A DNA stretch of 64,000 nt from M2408 sp040386975 (GTDB taxonomy: Bacteria > Bacteroidota > Bacteroidia > Flavobacteriales_D > Crocinitomicaceae): the NCBI GenBank assembly GCA_040386975.1, contig JAZKEO010000023.1, positions 47,303 through 111,302 of the forward strand, written 5' to 3'. Positions within the stretch are counted from its first letter, which is position 1; each line of letters opens with the position of its first letter. This document shows, piece after piece, positions 16,227 to 25,457 of the stretch. The translations under genes were made by a program, and so were the position numbers. The notes beneath the pieces were generated by a model that worked only from the letters and a program-made list of their open reading frames with translations, was not told the origin of the DNA and ran no database searches.

Positions 16227-18932
16227 CTACATCTGTCTCACACTTCCTTTTTTTCCTTGTGAAATATCCAAAATCCAAGAATAATAACCAATAAAATGAG
16301 AATCAAAAAAGCCTCGTTTTGAATATAATTTTGATGGAATGTAAATTCGTTTTGAATCAGAAAGTCCTGAAGCTTTTGTTTGTGGTGCTACCCCATCCTG
16401 TAAACATGGCGCATCAAATTTCGTTGTGTTAAATCTACTTCCGTATTGCCAAACTTCTTGCCATTCACTTTCATTTACTTTTCCAGATTTTGCGTTTTCT
16501 GGAGCGATAATGTAGTAAGAACCAAAATTGATTTTGCCTTTTAATTCTTCAATCATTCCTTGCGCATAAGCAAATCCCATGCTATGAGCGATTAGGTAAA
16601 GTGTGTCGTTTTCTGATGATTTTGGAATTTCATTTAATATTTGAAGTAAATTTCGTGCAGCCAATCGACCTTTACTTTTTCTTAAATTAAAACCTTTTTT
16701 ATTTGCTCGCATTTTTAAATCATCAATTGTTTTTGAATTGCTGAAAATGGATTCTTTCAAAGAATTTGTCGTCTTTTTGTAGCAATGATGCTTATTTTTA
16801 TTTGCACATCTCTTCGGATATTGTTGAGAAACCTGGGTAAATGTCATTATACTCCTATAATTTGATGTGCCTACAGAAAAATGTCCATCCGCATAATAGG
16901 TTTCATTTGGATTTATTCGCTTTTGAAAAAGCAAATTTATATTATTCCAAGGTGTCCAATAATCGTAGCGATCAAAATCGTAAATGTAATTTTTAGAATT
17001 CGGAAATTCCAGACCTTTGTTTTTTATATCATTGAAATTTTCTTCAAAAGTATGTCCAATTGAAGTTGGGCGGTAACCATTTACGAAAACCAAAATCCGT
17101 TTTGCAGGATTAGTTTCATTCAGAAGAGTGTCCGCTTTTTGAGATAATTCAAGTTTTTCTGTTAAATTCAAACCTAAATAATTTATAACTTCCTGTTTTT
17201 CAACTTCTCCATTTTTATTCAAATATGAAAAAACCATAAAATGAGTTTTAGCTTTTTCAAAATAGTTTATCGTTTTCAACTTCAAGCTATCACTGTTTGA
17301 AACCAATTTTATTTTATCCCAGGATTTTGTCTTTTGATTTTCTTGAAGCTCAAAATAGAGCACTTTCATTCTCTTTTTTAAGTTCCACTTCTTATTTTGC
17401 TTAATCAAAACTTCAGAACAAATAATTCCTTCTTCTTGATGGCGTAAATTGGAATTAATCAATAATTCCTTTTTTGATTTCTTGTAATCCAAATTTTCAA
17501 GTTCTAGCAATGGACCTGAAATCACTTTAAATTTATCTAAAATCAAATTACTTATTTCAAAACTTTCATACGTTAAATAAAGGATTCCTGCTAAAATTGG
17601 TAAATATAAAATTCTTCGCCAAAATCTAGATTTATAAGATTTTTTAAGCCAGAATTTCTTAATCCATTTTCTGACTAACAGAATTAAAACAATGACAATC
17701 AATAGAATAAAAATATTCACAGAAGAAATGTAATAGGAATAGATTTTATAAAATGGCTTTAAAATTTTATATTTTACTTCAAAACGGTACGATAAAAAAT
17801 TCTTTTTGTAAGGTCGTTTTATTGAGTTTAAAAAATCATCATTTAAAATAATATTTCCATTTTTATCTTCTTCCCAAAAGTAATAAGCAACTGTCCCATT
17901 ATTTGTTTTGATATTCTCATCGTTATCGAAAAATGAATAACTTTTGGAGCTGTTTCTTAAATTAATCCATTGAAAATAAGTTAAATCCGTATTTCCAGTC
18001 GTATCCATTAAATTTGTTGTACTTCCTTTTTCTGGACCTATTTTATCTTCTGCCTCCAACCATGATTCATTCAAAATTCCGATTCCAAAAGACAAAGTTC
18101 GAGCTATATTAATTGCAAACTGTTTTTCATTGGAATTAGTTTTAACAAATGCTAAAGCTTTGTTTTTTAGCATAAAACCATTTATTGTTGAATCAGCAAA
18201 TCCATTTATCATAAAAATGTAAAATGCTTTTTTGTCTGCTTTGGGATTTTCTTCAAAATACAAATCTCTAAGCAAATGCATTTGACCTGTATAATTTTGT
18301 TTCTCAAAATTAGGATTACTGAAAATTGTAGTCTTTTCAAAAACCTTTGATTTGAAAATAGGTTTAAAACTTACATTCAAACTTAAATTTGCTTGTGCAT
18401 AAATTTTATTTATTTCCTTAACTAATTCTTGCTCATTAATGCTTTGATTTGAAATCGGAACAATGATCACATTTTCAGTTTTTTCTTCAAAAACTTTTAC
18501 ATCTAGTTGTGCAATTTTTGTTTTCTCATTTTGAAAATTAAAAAAAGCATTTACCTTATAATCAGATTTTTGACCTATCAAATATAAAGTAAAAGTTGAA
18601 TCATTTTTTTGTTTGAAATTTAGAGCTTTATTTTTAACCAGAAATTCTAAATTTCTAACATCAATCTTTGTTTTGGAACGAATAATAAAGTCAAGTTTAT
18701 CACTTTGATTTTTGGCAAGAGATTTTACTGCAACAAAATAACTTGGATTAAATTTTAAATTGATTTTTCTGTAATGCTTACTCCACTCCTTGTATTGATA
18801 AGAATCAAAACCAAATTTTTGTTTTTCATATGCTTTAAAAACGAGATTTATTTTAATATCAGTTGTAACTTTATTGTTTTGAGAAAACAAAGCAAAGGAA
18901 CCAAAAATGAATATAAATAAAATAAATCTCAT
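16227..18932 (-). CDS. membrane-anchored protein: degenerate zincin region plus alpha/beta hydrolase
   Basis: A 901-residue protein. A signal peptide (end near FALFSQ) is followed by an extracytoplasmic part. Around residues 270-315 it has the order seen in Bacteroidota zinc peptidases of the HELGH...NLMDY...YQW type. However, the zinc site reads NIARTLSFG instead of HExxH, while NLMDTTGNTDLTYFQW is kept. A transmembrane helix lies near residues 405-425 (IFILLIVIVLILLV). The C-terminal third is an alpha/beta hydrolase: strand ILVFVNGYRP, nucleophile elbow LIAHSMGFA (Ser near residue 783) and a late His in FDSHFIGYYSW. So a lipase- or esterase-like activity is plausible and the peptidase part is probably inactive. 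It converges with the TIR gene. Confidence 0.65.
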   Translation of the reverse strand: MRFILFIFIFGSFALFSQNNKVTTDIKINLVFKAYEKQKFGFDSYQYKEWSKHYRKINLKFNPSYFVAVKSLAKNQSDKLDFIIRSKTKIDVRNLEFLVKNKALNFKQKNDSTFTLYLIGQKSDYKVNAFFNFQNEKTKIAQLDVKVFEEKTENVIIVPISNQSINEQELVKEINKIYAQANLSLNVSFKPIFKSKVFEKTTIFSNPNFEKQNYTGQMHLLRDLYFEENPKADKKAFYIFMINGFADSTINGFMLKNKALAFVKTNSNEKQFAINIARTLSFGIGILNESWLEAEDKIGPEKGSTTNLMDTTGNTDLTYFQWINLRNSSKSYSFFDNDENIKTNNGTVAYYFWEEDKNGNIILNDDFLNSIKRPYKKNFLSYRFEVKYKILKPFYKIYSYYISSVNIFILLIVIVLILLVRKWIKKFWLKKSYKSRFWRRILYLPILAGILYLTYESFEISNLILDKFKVISGPLLELENLDYKKSKKELLINSNLRHQEEGIICSEVLIKQNKKWNLKKRMKVLYFELQENQKTKSWDKIKLVSNSDSLKLKTINYFEKAKTHFMVFSYLNKNGEVEKQEVINYLGLNLTEKLELSQKADTLLNETNPAKRILVFVNGYRPTSIGHTFEENFNDIKNKGLEFPNSKNYIYDFDRYDYWTPWNNINLLFQKRINPNETYYADGHFSVGTSNYRSIMTFTQVSQQYPKRCANKNKHHCYKKTTNSLKESIFSNSKTIDDLKMRANKKGFNLRKSKGRLAARNLLQILNEIPKSSENDTLYLIAHSMGFAYAQGMIEELKGKINFGSYYIIAPENAKSGKVNESEWQEVWQYGSRFNTTKFDAPCLQDGVAPQTKASGLSDSKRIYIPSKLYSKRGFFDSHFIGYYSWILDISQGKKGSVRQM

Positions 18933-18950
18933 TTTTATTAAAGAAAATTA

Positions 18951-18980
18951 AAAAAGGTGTATCTTTTGAGACACACCTTT
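18951..18980 (-). terminator. rho-independent terminator of the sugar transferase gene
   Basis: Stem AAAGGTGT/ACACACCTTT core (18953-18960 with 18973-18980) with an inner 2-bp extension, followed on the - strand by six T. It lies 20 bases after the stop of the gene at 19000. Confidence 0.8.
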
Positions 18981-18999
18981 CATATTTATGAAATATTTT

Positions 19000-20388
19000 T
19001 CAAAATGCTTTTTCTTCTCCTTTAAAAACATTCCAAACAGTTAGGAAGATTATTTTTAAGTCTAACAAGAAGAACCAATTTTCTAAATACCAAACGTCAT
19101 ACTCAACTCGATTTGACATTTCGACATCTTCTTTTGTCTCGCCTCTAAAACCATTTACTTGTGCCCAACCAGTAATTCCAGGTTTAACCAACTGACGAAC
19201 CATATAGTCATCAATGATTTTACTGTATTCAATGTTGTGCTTCATCATGTGAGGTCTTGGACCAACAACAGACATTTCTCCTTTTAAGACATTCCAAAAC
19301 TGAGGAAGTTCATCAAGACTTGTTTTTCTCAGTATATTTCCAATTTTTGTAATCCTAGAATCACCTTTTGTTGCTTGAAGTGAGTCTGCGCTTTTATTCA
19401 CATACATACTTCTAAACTTGTAACAATCAAATTCTTTCCGATCTCTTCCAAGTCTTTTTTGAGAGAAAAAAATTGGACCTTTAGAATTGATTCTAATCAA
19501 TAAAGCTATTATTGGAAAAAGCCAAATACAAACTGTTAAAAGTACGAAAACACTAAACACAACATCAAACATTCGCTTGACATTTCTCCAATGTGGTTCT
19601 TCTAAAGGTTCTTTTCTTATAGAAACTACAGGAATATCTCCAAAATTTTTCACAACAAATTTATTGTGATAAAAATGATAATAATCAGGAATAATTCTTA
19701 TTCTACAACCAACATTGTTTACAATATCTGAAATCTCGTTAACATAAATGTTGTCTACATTTGGTACTGCAACAATCACTTCATGGATTTTATGCCTTTC
19801 CAGTATTCCCTTTAAATCTGAAATTCCACCTAGCAATTCTGACCTATCAAATCTCAATTCTTCATCATCAACAAAACCAACTACTTGGTAACCTAAATCG
19901 GTATTTCTATTAATTAAATTAAAAAATCGTAATGCGGCTTTTCCTTGCCCAATAATTACAACTCTTCTTATATTTAAACCTTTTTTTCTTAAACTATGTA
20001 AAACTTGTTTTAAAATAAATTTCTCAATCGAAAGTAAAAAGACAAGCAAAAGAATATAATAAACGACAAATTTAGGACCATAAATCTCATAGTCAACAAA
20101 AAACAATAAAAAAATCAAGGTAATAGCTAGTACACCAACGCTTAAAATTGTTTTAAATATCTCATTAGCAAGACCTTTTTTACTTCTTGAGTCATTGTAT
20201 AAATCATTTGCTTTTACAACAAAATACCAAGAAATTAATTGATATAAAACAAAAAGTAACTCAAGAGGCTTTAAAATCTCAAACTGAAAATGCTTAATCA
20301 ACAACAAACTAAGAAACATACTGATAGCAATAATTACTAAATCAGATACCAGTCTTACTGTATATATTTTGTTGTTGTAAAATTGCAT
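19000..20388 (-). CDS. undecaprenyl-phosphate sugar phosphotransferase (WcaJ/exopolysaccharide type)
   Basis: A 462-residue inner-membrane enzyme that loads the first sugar phosphate onto undecaprenyl phosphate for polysaccharide synthesis. The N-terminal 130 residues hold four transmembrane helices. A nucleotide-binding-like domain follows (RRVVIIGQGKAALRFFNLI and the VGFVDDEE segment). After a fifth helix (about residues 275-300) comes the bacterial sugar transferase core: KRLGRDRKEFDCYKFRSMYV, KTSLDELPQFWNVLKGEMSV, VGPRPH and KPGITGWAQVNGFRGE. All signature residues are present and the length is normal. The upstream gene (serine-palmitoyltransferase-like) ends 35 bases before the start, so they may share a transcript that stops at the terminator at 18951. 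Confidence 0.93.
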   Translation of the reverse strand: MQFYNNKIYTVRLVSDLVIIAISMFLSLLLIKHFQFEILKPLELLFVLYQLISWYFVVKANDLYNDSRSKKGLANEIFKTILSVGVLAITLIFLLFFVDYEIYGPKFVVYYILLLVFLLSIEKFILKQVLHSLRKKGLNIRRVVIIGQGKAALRFFNLINRNTDLGYQVVGFVDDEELRFDRSELLGGISDLKGILERHKIHEVIVAVPNVDNIYVNEISDIVNNVGCRIRIIPDYYHFYHNKFVVKNFGDIPVVSIRKEPLEEPHWRNVKRMFDVVFSVFVLLTVCIWLFPIIALLIRINSKGPIFFSQKRLGRDRKEFDCYKFRSMYVNKSADSLQATKGDSRITKIGNILRKTSLDELPQFWNVLKGEMSVVGPRPHMMKHNIEYSKIIDDYMVRQLVKPGITGWAQVNGFRGETKEDVEMSNRVEYDVWYLENWFFLLDLKIIFLTVWNVFKGEEKAF

Positions 20389-20423
20389 TTAGGTTTAATT
20401 TGTTGGTCTTTCTTTTTTTTATT

Positions 20424-21698
20424 TTAAGCCTTTTTATTATCGACTTCAACTGAAGCTAAGTCTTCTGATTTATATTCTCCAGAATCCAATTTATTTTTCA
20501 ATTTTTTGAATGTCTCAATTGTATAGTTTACATCGTCCAAAGTATGCGCAGCAGTTGGAATAATACGTAACATAATCACATCTTTAGGGACAACAGGATA
20601 AATTACAATCGAACAAAAAATGTTGTAATTTTCTCTTAAATCAAATGTTAAATTTGTCGCTTCAGCTAATGATCCCTTCATAAAAACTGGTGTTACTGGA
20701 GAATTTGTTGCTCCGATATCAAAACCAGCATTTTTAAATCCACTTTGCAATGCATTTGTTACTTCCCATAATTTATCTTTCAATTCTGGACGAGTTCTCA
20801 ACAATTCCAAACGCTTTCTTGCTCCAATTGTGATTGTAATTGGCAATGCTTTTGCAAACATTTGAGAACGCATGTTGTAACGTAAAAATTCAACGATACT
20901 TTCTTCAGCACAGATAAATCCACCAATTGAAGACATTGATTTTGCAAATGTTCCAAATAAAACATCGATTTCAGATTGAATACCTTGTGCTTCACCAGCT
21001 CCTTGACCAGTTTCGCCTAAAGTTCCAAATCCATGAGCATCATCAACAAATAATCTGAAATTATATTTTCCAGACTTACGGAAGTCAACTATTTCTTTTA
21101 ATTTCCCTTGATCACCAGCCATACCGAAAACTCCTTCAGTTATAACCATGATTCCACCACCTGTTTTCTCACACAAAGCTGTAGCATTTCTCATTTGCTT
21201 ATCAAAACTTTCCATGTCGTTGTGTTGAAACACAAAACGTTTTCCAGTATGTAAACGCATTCCATCTAAGATACAAGCGTGAGATTCACTATCGTAAACA
21301 ATAACATCATTTCTATCAACCAAACAATCAATCGCTGAAACCATTCCTTGGTAGCCAAAATTCAAAAGAATACAATCTTCTTTTGCCATGAATTCTGCCA
21401 ACTCATTTTCTAATTTTTCATGCTCGCTCGTTTGACCTGTCATCATTCTAGCCCCCATTGGATAAGCCAAACCATATTGCTCAGCAGCTTTTGCATCTGC
21501 TTCACGAACTTCTGGGTGATTTGCCAAACCTAAATAGTTATTTAACGACCAAACTAAACATTCTTTTCCTCTGAAAATCATTTTGTTACCTAATTCTCCT
21601 TCTAATTTTGGAAAAGTAAAATATCCGTGAACACCTTTTGAATATTGTCCAATCGGACCTCTGTTTTTTCTGATTTTGTCGAAAATATCCTGAGCCAT
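20424..21698 (-). CDS. serine palmitoyltransferase-like alpha-oxoamine synthase
   Basis: A PLP enzyme of 424 residues that joins an amino acid to an acyl-CoA. Visible marks: WSLNNYLGLANHPEV, the GARMMTGQTSEHEKLE segment, the Asp motif LFVDDAHGFGTLG, and the PLP lysine in GTFAKSMSSIGGF. It lacks signs of a membrane anchor. In Bacteroidota, close members are serine palmitoyltransferase (sphingolipids) or the related cysteate acyltransferase of sulfonolipid synthesis. The sequence alone does not let me choose; 2-amino-3-ketobutyrate CoA ligase is less likely because of the long N-terminal extension (KGVHGYFTFPKLEGE). A TAAATTTG promoter lies on the - strand at 21727-21734. The sugar transferase gene follows. 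Confidence 0.88.
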   Translation of the reverse strand: MAQDIFDKIRKNRGPIGQYSKGVHGYFTFPKLEGELGNKMIFRGKECLVWSLNNYLGLANHPEVREADAKAAEQYGLAYPMGARMMTGQTSEHEKLENELAEFMAKEDCILLNFGYQGMVSAIDCLVDRNDVIVYDSESHACILDGMRLHTGKRFVFQHNDMESFDKQMRNATALCEKTGGGIMVITEGVFGMAGDQGKLKEIVDFRKSGKYNFRLFVDDAHGFGTLGETGQGAGEAQGIQSEIDVLFGTFAKSMSSIGGFICAEESIVEFLRYNMRSQMFAKALPITITIGARKRLELLRTRPELKDKLWEVTNALQSGFKNAGFDIGATNSPVTPVFMKGSLAEATNLTFDLRENYNIFCSIVIYPVVPKDVIMLRIIPTAAHTLDDVNYTIETFKKLKNKLDSGEYKSEDLASVEVDNKKA

Positions 21699-21726
21699 AT
21701 CTGTTTTTGATTTATTATTAATTCTG

Positions 21727-21734
21727 CAAATTTA
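21727..21734 (-). promoter_or_regulatory. -7 element TAAATTTG of the SPT-like gene
   Basis: Exact TAnnTTTG on the - strand, 28 bases before the ATG at 21698; preceded by a T7 run. No clear TTG at -33. Confidence 0.5.
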
Positions 21735-21806
21735 CAAAAAAATATGCTTAATTAAAAATTCAATATGTATAGTTGTTAACCTAAAAACGTTAATTCTAAG
21801 CGAATT

Positions 21807-23171
21807 CTAATCTAAATACTTGTCAATTAAGTAAATAAAAGATGAAATTGCTCCACAACCAAGCTCTAATTCTCTTTTGTTGACTGCTTCGAACACATCA
21901 CTCTCAGCGTGATGAAAATCAAAATAACGCTGAGAATCTGGAACAAAACCAAATAAAGTAATTCCCTCAAATTGCTTTTTCAAAGGTCCAATATCAACTC
22001 CGCCATACCCTTTTTGAAATTCATAAACTTCATAAGGTTTAAATAATTTATCAAAATCAAACATTTTTTTAAATTTATCTAAATCTCCATCACAACTAAA
22101 GCCTTTTGGAGAAAAACCTCCTCGATCGCTTTCTAAAGCTGCAATGTGTTTTTCACCTTTATCTTTAACGATTGATGCGTAGGAAATCCCACCTTTATTG
22201 CCATTTTCTTCATTCATGAAAAATACAAGTCGTAAAGTATGCTTTGGCTTGTAATTCAATTCTTTTAAAACACGTAAAGCTTCCAAACAATGAACCACTC
22301 CTGCCCCATCGTCATGTGCTCCTTCACCAGTATCCCATGAATCCAAATGTCCGCCAAAAGTGATGATTTCATTTGGTTTTTCGCTTCCTGTCAATTCACC
22401 AATAACATTATAACTTATCACATCATCAAAATTGCGACAATCCATTTCAAAGACAAATTCCAATTTTTCTGTCTTCAATAAATCGTGAATAAATTCTGAA
22501 TCTTTAGTTGAAATCGCAGCAGCAGGAATTTTAGTAACGCTATCTTCATAATGCATCGAACCTGTGTGCGGATGATTATCCGTTGAGGAAGCTAAAGAAC
22601 GAATAATAACTGCTTTTGCTCCTAGTCTTGAGGCTTCAACAGCACCATCACCACGAATTGGGTAACAGCCCCCATATGCTTTAAACGTATTAATATCTTT
22701 TTCATTAAAAGCTTGACTCAAAAACACTATTTTACCTTCAACATCTTTTCTTTTTGCTTTTTTTAGTTCATTTAAATCAGTAAACTCAATGATTTCAGCT
22801 CTTAAAATTCCATTTGTTCCAATTGAACCACCTAAAGCTAATAGATTTAATTGATGAATTTTTCCTGATTTTGTTTTTATCCAAGCGGATTCTTTGTTTC
22901 CTCTTTCCCAATGTGGAACTTTAATTTCTTGTAAATAAACCTTATCAAACCCATAAGACTTCATTTTAGCTTCGCCCCATTCAACCGCCATTTGTGCTTG
23001 TGCGGAACCTGATAATCTTGCCCCAACATCTTTACAAAGGGAACGTAAATCTTCATAGGCTTTTCCTTTACTCAAAACTTCGTCATAAATTTTGCGAATA
23101 AAAATAGAATCAGATTGTGAAAAGAAATTTGTTGTAAGAAATAAATTGATTGCTAAAAATGTGATTTTCAT
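21807..23171 (-). CDS. M28 family zinc aminopeptidase, exported
   Basis: A 454-residue exo-peptidase with an N-terminal signal peptide (cleavage near NFFSQS). A PA-type inserted domain lies around residues 120-245. The zinc centre is complete: GGHLDSWDTGEGAHDDGAG gives His and bridging Asp, MNEENGNKGG gives the Glu pair, then ALESDRGG (Asp) and FHHAESD near the C-terminus (His). The length is normal for secreted M28 carboxy- or aminopeptidases. It has no T9SS tail, so it is probably periplasmic. It lies 23 bases after the SRPBCC gene on the same strand; the gap carries a heptad array. Confidence 0.93.
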   Translation of the reverse strand: MKITFLAINLFLTTNFFSQSDSIFIRKIYDEVLSKGKAYEDLRSLCKDVGARLSGSAQAQMAVEWGEAKMKSYGFDKVYLQEIKVPHWERGNKESAWIKTKSGKIHQLNLLALGGSIGTNGILRAEIIEFTDLNELKKAKRKDVEGKIVFLSQAFNEKDINTFKAYGGCYPIRGDGAVEASRLGAKAVIIRSLASSTDNHPHTGSMHYEDSVTKIPAAAISTKDSEFIHDLLKTEKLEFVFEMDCRNFDDVISYNVIGELTGSEKPNEIITFGGHLDSWDTGEGAHDDGAGVVHCLEALRVLKELNYKPKHTLRLVFFMNEENGNKGGISYASIVKDKGEKHIAALESDRGGFSPKGFSCDGDLDKFKKMFDFDKLFKPYEVYEFQKGYGGVDIGPLKKQFEGITLFGFVPDSQRYFDFHHAESDVFEAVNKRELELGCGAISSFIYLIDKYLD

Positions 23172-23179
23172 TTCAATTA

Positions 23180-23214
23180 GTTATGAGTTATGAGTTATGA
23201 ACTATGAGTTATTT
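23180..23214. repeat. heptad-period array GAGTTAT type
   Basis: Units GTTATGA, GTTATGA, GTTATGA, ACTATGA, GTTATTT. The array includes the stop and the last codons of the SRPBCC gene (residues ITHSS on the - strand). Confidence 0.6.
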
Positions 23215-23734
23215 CGAGAACTTTTTTTAATTCTGCTAAACCGTCTTCAAAATCTTTTCCGACAAATTTTTGCATCAATGGTGCCATTAAACGTGCCAAT
23301 GGAAATGAACCAAAGTCACAATCCAAACTCCAAGTCACTTTACAAGTTTCATTCATAGGCTCAATCTTGAAATCTGCAAAAGCTTTATTTTGATTACCGA
23401 AAACCAATTCATGTTTCACATATTCATTTTCTCTTAACTCTAAAGTTGTCATACTACCCGTTTTTACAGATTTATTTCCAGACCAAGTGTAAGATGAGCC
23501 AACATTCATAGGAGTTCCATGAAATTCAGCTTTCATATTTGGATCTTTTTTTGACCAAGGACTCCAAATTGTAAATTTCTCTAAACTCGCCAAATAAGGA
23601 TAAATTTCTTCTTTTTCTTTCTTAATCAAAATCGATCTTTCAATGCGTTCGTAGCGAGACATGAAAGTTGTGATGATTAACAAAATCAGAAAAAGAGCTA
23701 CGATTCCTAACAAAATAAAAAGTAAAATTTGCAT
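23195..23734 (-). CDS. SRPBCC (START/polyketide cyclase-like) protein with membrane anchor
   Basis: A 179-residue protein. Residues 1-25 form one hydrophobic helix (ILLFILLGIVALFLILLII) and the rest an SRPBCC ligand-binding fold: RSILIKKEKEEIYPYLASLE, then FTIWSPWSKKDPNMKAEFHG, which is typical of the membrane-linked Bacteroidota members, and CKVTWSLDCDFGSFPLARLM near the end. The ligand is unknown. The last five residues (ITHSS) and the stop are coded by a heptad repeat array, so the C-terminus appears to have been remodelled by the repeat. It shares an operon with the M28 gene downstream and diverges from the ABC ATPase gene. Confidence 0.85.
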   Translation of the reverse strand: MQILLFILLGIVALFLILLIITTFMSRYERIERSILIKKEKEEIYPYLASLEKFTIWSPWSKKDPNMKAEFHGTPMNVGSSYTWSGNKSVKTGSMTTLELRENEYVKHELVFGNQNKAFADFKIEPMNETCKVTWSLDCDFGSFPLARLMAPLMQKFVGKDFEDGLAELKKVLEITHSS

Positions 23735-23820
23735 AAATTGGTGTTTTATAATGAGCCAAAAATAATATTTTTAAGCGATAGTCAGTCTTTTCAAGTAAAA
23801 TTTATATTTTTACAAGCAAC

Positions 23821-24735
23821 ATGGTATTAGAACTTGAAAATATTAGCAAATCTTATTTCCAAAAATTGGCTTTGGACGATGTTTCTTTATCTTTAAAGGA
23901 AGGAGAAATTTTTGGTTTATTGGGTCCGAATGGTGCAGGAAAAACATCCATTATTCGCATTATTAATAAAATTATTCAAGCAGAAAAGGGTTCAGTGCGA
24001 TTCAAAAAAGATTTGATGCTCGACAGGCATTTAATTCATTTTGGGTATTTGCCGGAGGAAAGAGGTTTGTATCGCACGATGACAGTGAAAAATCACGCAT
24101 ATTTTTTAGGAAGATTGAGAGGAATGTCGAACGGTGACATTAAAATTCAATTAAATTATTGGCTTGAAAAATTTAAAATTACCGATTGGAGCAACAAACG
24201 AATTGAAGAATTATCTAAGGGAATGGCTCAAAAAGTGCAATTTATTTGTGCAGTTTTACACCAGCCACAAGTATTAATTCTCGATGAACCATTCAGTGGT
24301 TTTGATCCAATAAATGTGGAATTGATTCAAAATGAACTCAAAATGATGAGAGCTGATGGAAAAACAATCATGCTTTCAAGTCATAATATGAAAAGTGTGG
24401 AGGAAATTTGTGATCGCGTTGCTTTGATTCATAATTCCAAAAAAATCTTAGAAGGTTCTGTTACGAAAATTCGTGACGAACGTAAAAATGGAACATACGC
24501 GATTCGTTTTAGAGGAAATATGATTGGCTTTGTCAATGCACTTTGGACAGGTTTTGAATTGATTGACAAAGAAATATTAAGCGAAAACCGTTTTGTTGCC
24601 TACGTTAAAATGAGAAACGATAATAATTTTCAAGATTTATTAAAAACACTAATCGGACAAATTGAAATTGAAGCTGCTTGGGAAATTACACCGAGTATGC
24701 AGGAGATTTTTATTGAATTAGTGAAAGAAAGTTAA
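23821..24735 (+). CDS. ABC transporter ATP-binding protein
   Basis: A 304-residue ATPase subunit. Walker A is GPNGAGKTS, the Q-loop is near GYLPEERGLYRTMTVKNH, the signature is LSKGMAQKVQF, Walker B is VLILDEPFSGFDP and the H-loop is LSSHNMKSVEEIC. The C-terminal 90 residues fit the DUF4162-type domain found on NatA-like ATPases, which normally work with a NatB-like permease coded right after. Here no permease follows: the next gene is a SanA-like protein. So the permease must be elsewhere or lost. The start is ATG at 23821. It diverges from the SRPBCC gene, 86 bases away. Confidence 0.93.
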   Translation: MVLELENISKSYFQKLALDDVSLSLKEGEIFGLLGPNGAGKTSIIRIINKIIQAEKGSVRFKKDLMLDRHLIHFGYLPEERGLYRTMTVKNHAYFLGRLRGMSNGDIKIQLNYWLEKFKITDWSNKRIEELSKGMAQKVQFICAVLHQPQVLILDEPFSGFDPINVELIQNELKMMRADGKTIMLSSHNMKSVEEICDRVALIHNSKKILEGSVTKIRDERKNGTYAIRFRGNMIGFVNALWTGFELIDKEILSENRFVAYVKMRNDNNFQDLLKTLIGQIEIEAAWEITPSMQEIFIELVKES

Positions 24736-24769
24736 AAACGAAAAGTGAAGAGTTAAAAGTGAAAATTTA
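24733..24769 (+). repeat. heptad-period array after the ABC gene
   Basis: Units AAAACGA, AAAGTGA, AGAGTTA, AAAGTGA directly after the stop codon TAA. Related to the arrays at 2654 and 6838. Confidence 0.55.
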
Positions 24770-24773
24770 CAAT

Positions 24774-25439
24774 ATGTCTAAAACACCAAAAATTAAAATT
24801 TTCTCAAAACGAAAAATAGCTTACTTCCTACTCTTTTCAATAATATTCACTTTAATTTCTATTATTAGTTTCGATTATTGGGTGAGTTATAAAACTAAAA
24901 ATCAAACTTTTGACTCTGTTTCCGAAATTCCTTACAATGAAGTTGGATTATTGTTGGGTACTTCAAAATATTTAAAGCATGGTTCAGAGAATTCTTATTA
25001 TTCTCATAGAATTACAGCAGCTTTTGAATTATATAAAAACAAGAAAATAAAATTCATTTTGATTAGTGGTGACAATGGAAATGTCTCTTATAACGAACCA
25101 CAAATGATGAAAGAAGATTTAATAGCCTTAGGAATTCCAGCAAATAAAATATTTCTTGATTATGCAGGTTTTAGGACGTTAGACTCTGTTATTCGTGCAA
25201 ACAAAGTTTTCATGTTGAGTAAAATGACCGTTATTTCTCAAAAATTCCACAACGAAAGAGCCATTTATATTGCAAATGAATATGATTTAAAAATGATTGG
25301 TTTTAACGCTAAAGATGTGAGTCAAAGTTTTGGATTTAAAGTTAAATTAAGGGAAAAATTTGCTCGTATAAACATGCTTTTAGATTTACTTTTTGGTAAA
25401 GATCCAAAGTTTTTAGGTGAACAAATTGCCATTAAATAA
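24774..25439 (+). CDS. SanA/YdcF-like inner-membrane protein (DUF218)
   Basis: A 221-residue protein. One transmembrane helix near the N-terminus (about residues 18-38) is followed by the DUF218 core: EVGLLLGTSKYL, the long SHRITAAFELYKNKKIKFIL segment, ISGDNGNVSYNEPQMMKEDL, a DYAGFRTLDSVIRA motif and ISQKFHNERAIYIAN. These are the landmarks of SanA, which affects envelope permeability in enterobacteria; the enzymatic activity is not settled. I start it at ATG 24774 (MSKTPKIK) rather than the GTG 15 bases earlier, which lies in a heptad array. Probably co-transcribed with the ABC ATPase gene. Confidence 0.87.
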   Translation: MSKTPKIKIFSKRKIAYFLLFSIIFTLISIISFDYWVSYKTKNQTFDSVSEIPYNEVGLLLGTSKYLKHGSENSYYSHRITAAFELYKNKKIKFILISGDNGNVSYNEPQMMKEDLIALGIPANKIFLDYAGFRTLDSVIRANKVFMLSKMTVISQKFHNERAIYIANEYDLKMIGFNAKDVSQSFGFKVKLREKFARINMLLDLLFGKDPKFLGEQIAIK

Positions 25440-25457
25440 AGTTGTTACTTTTTTTAT

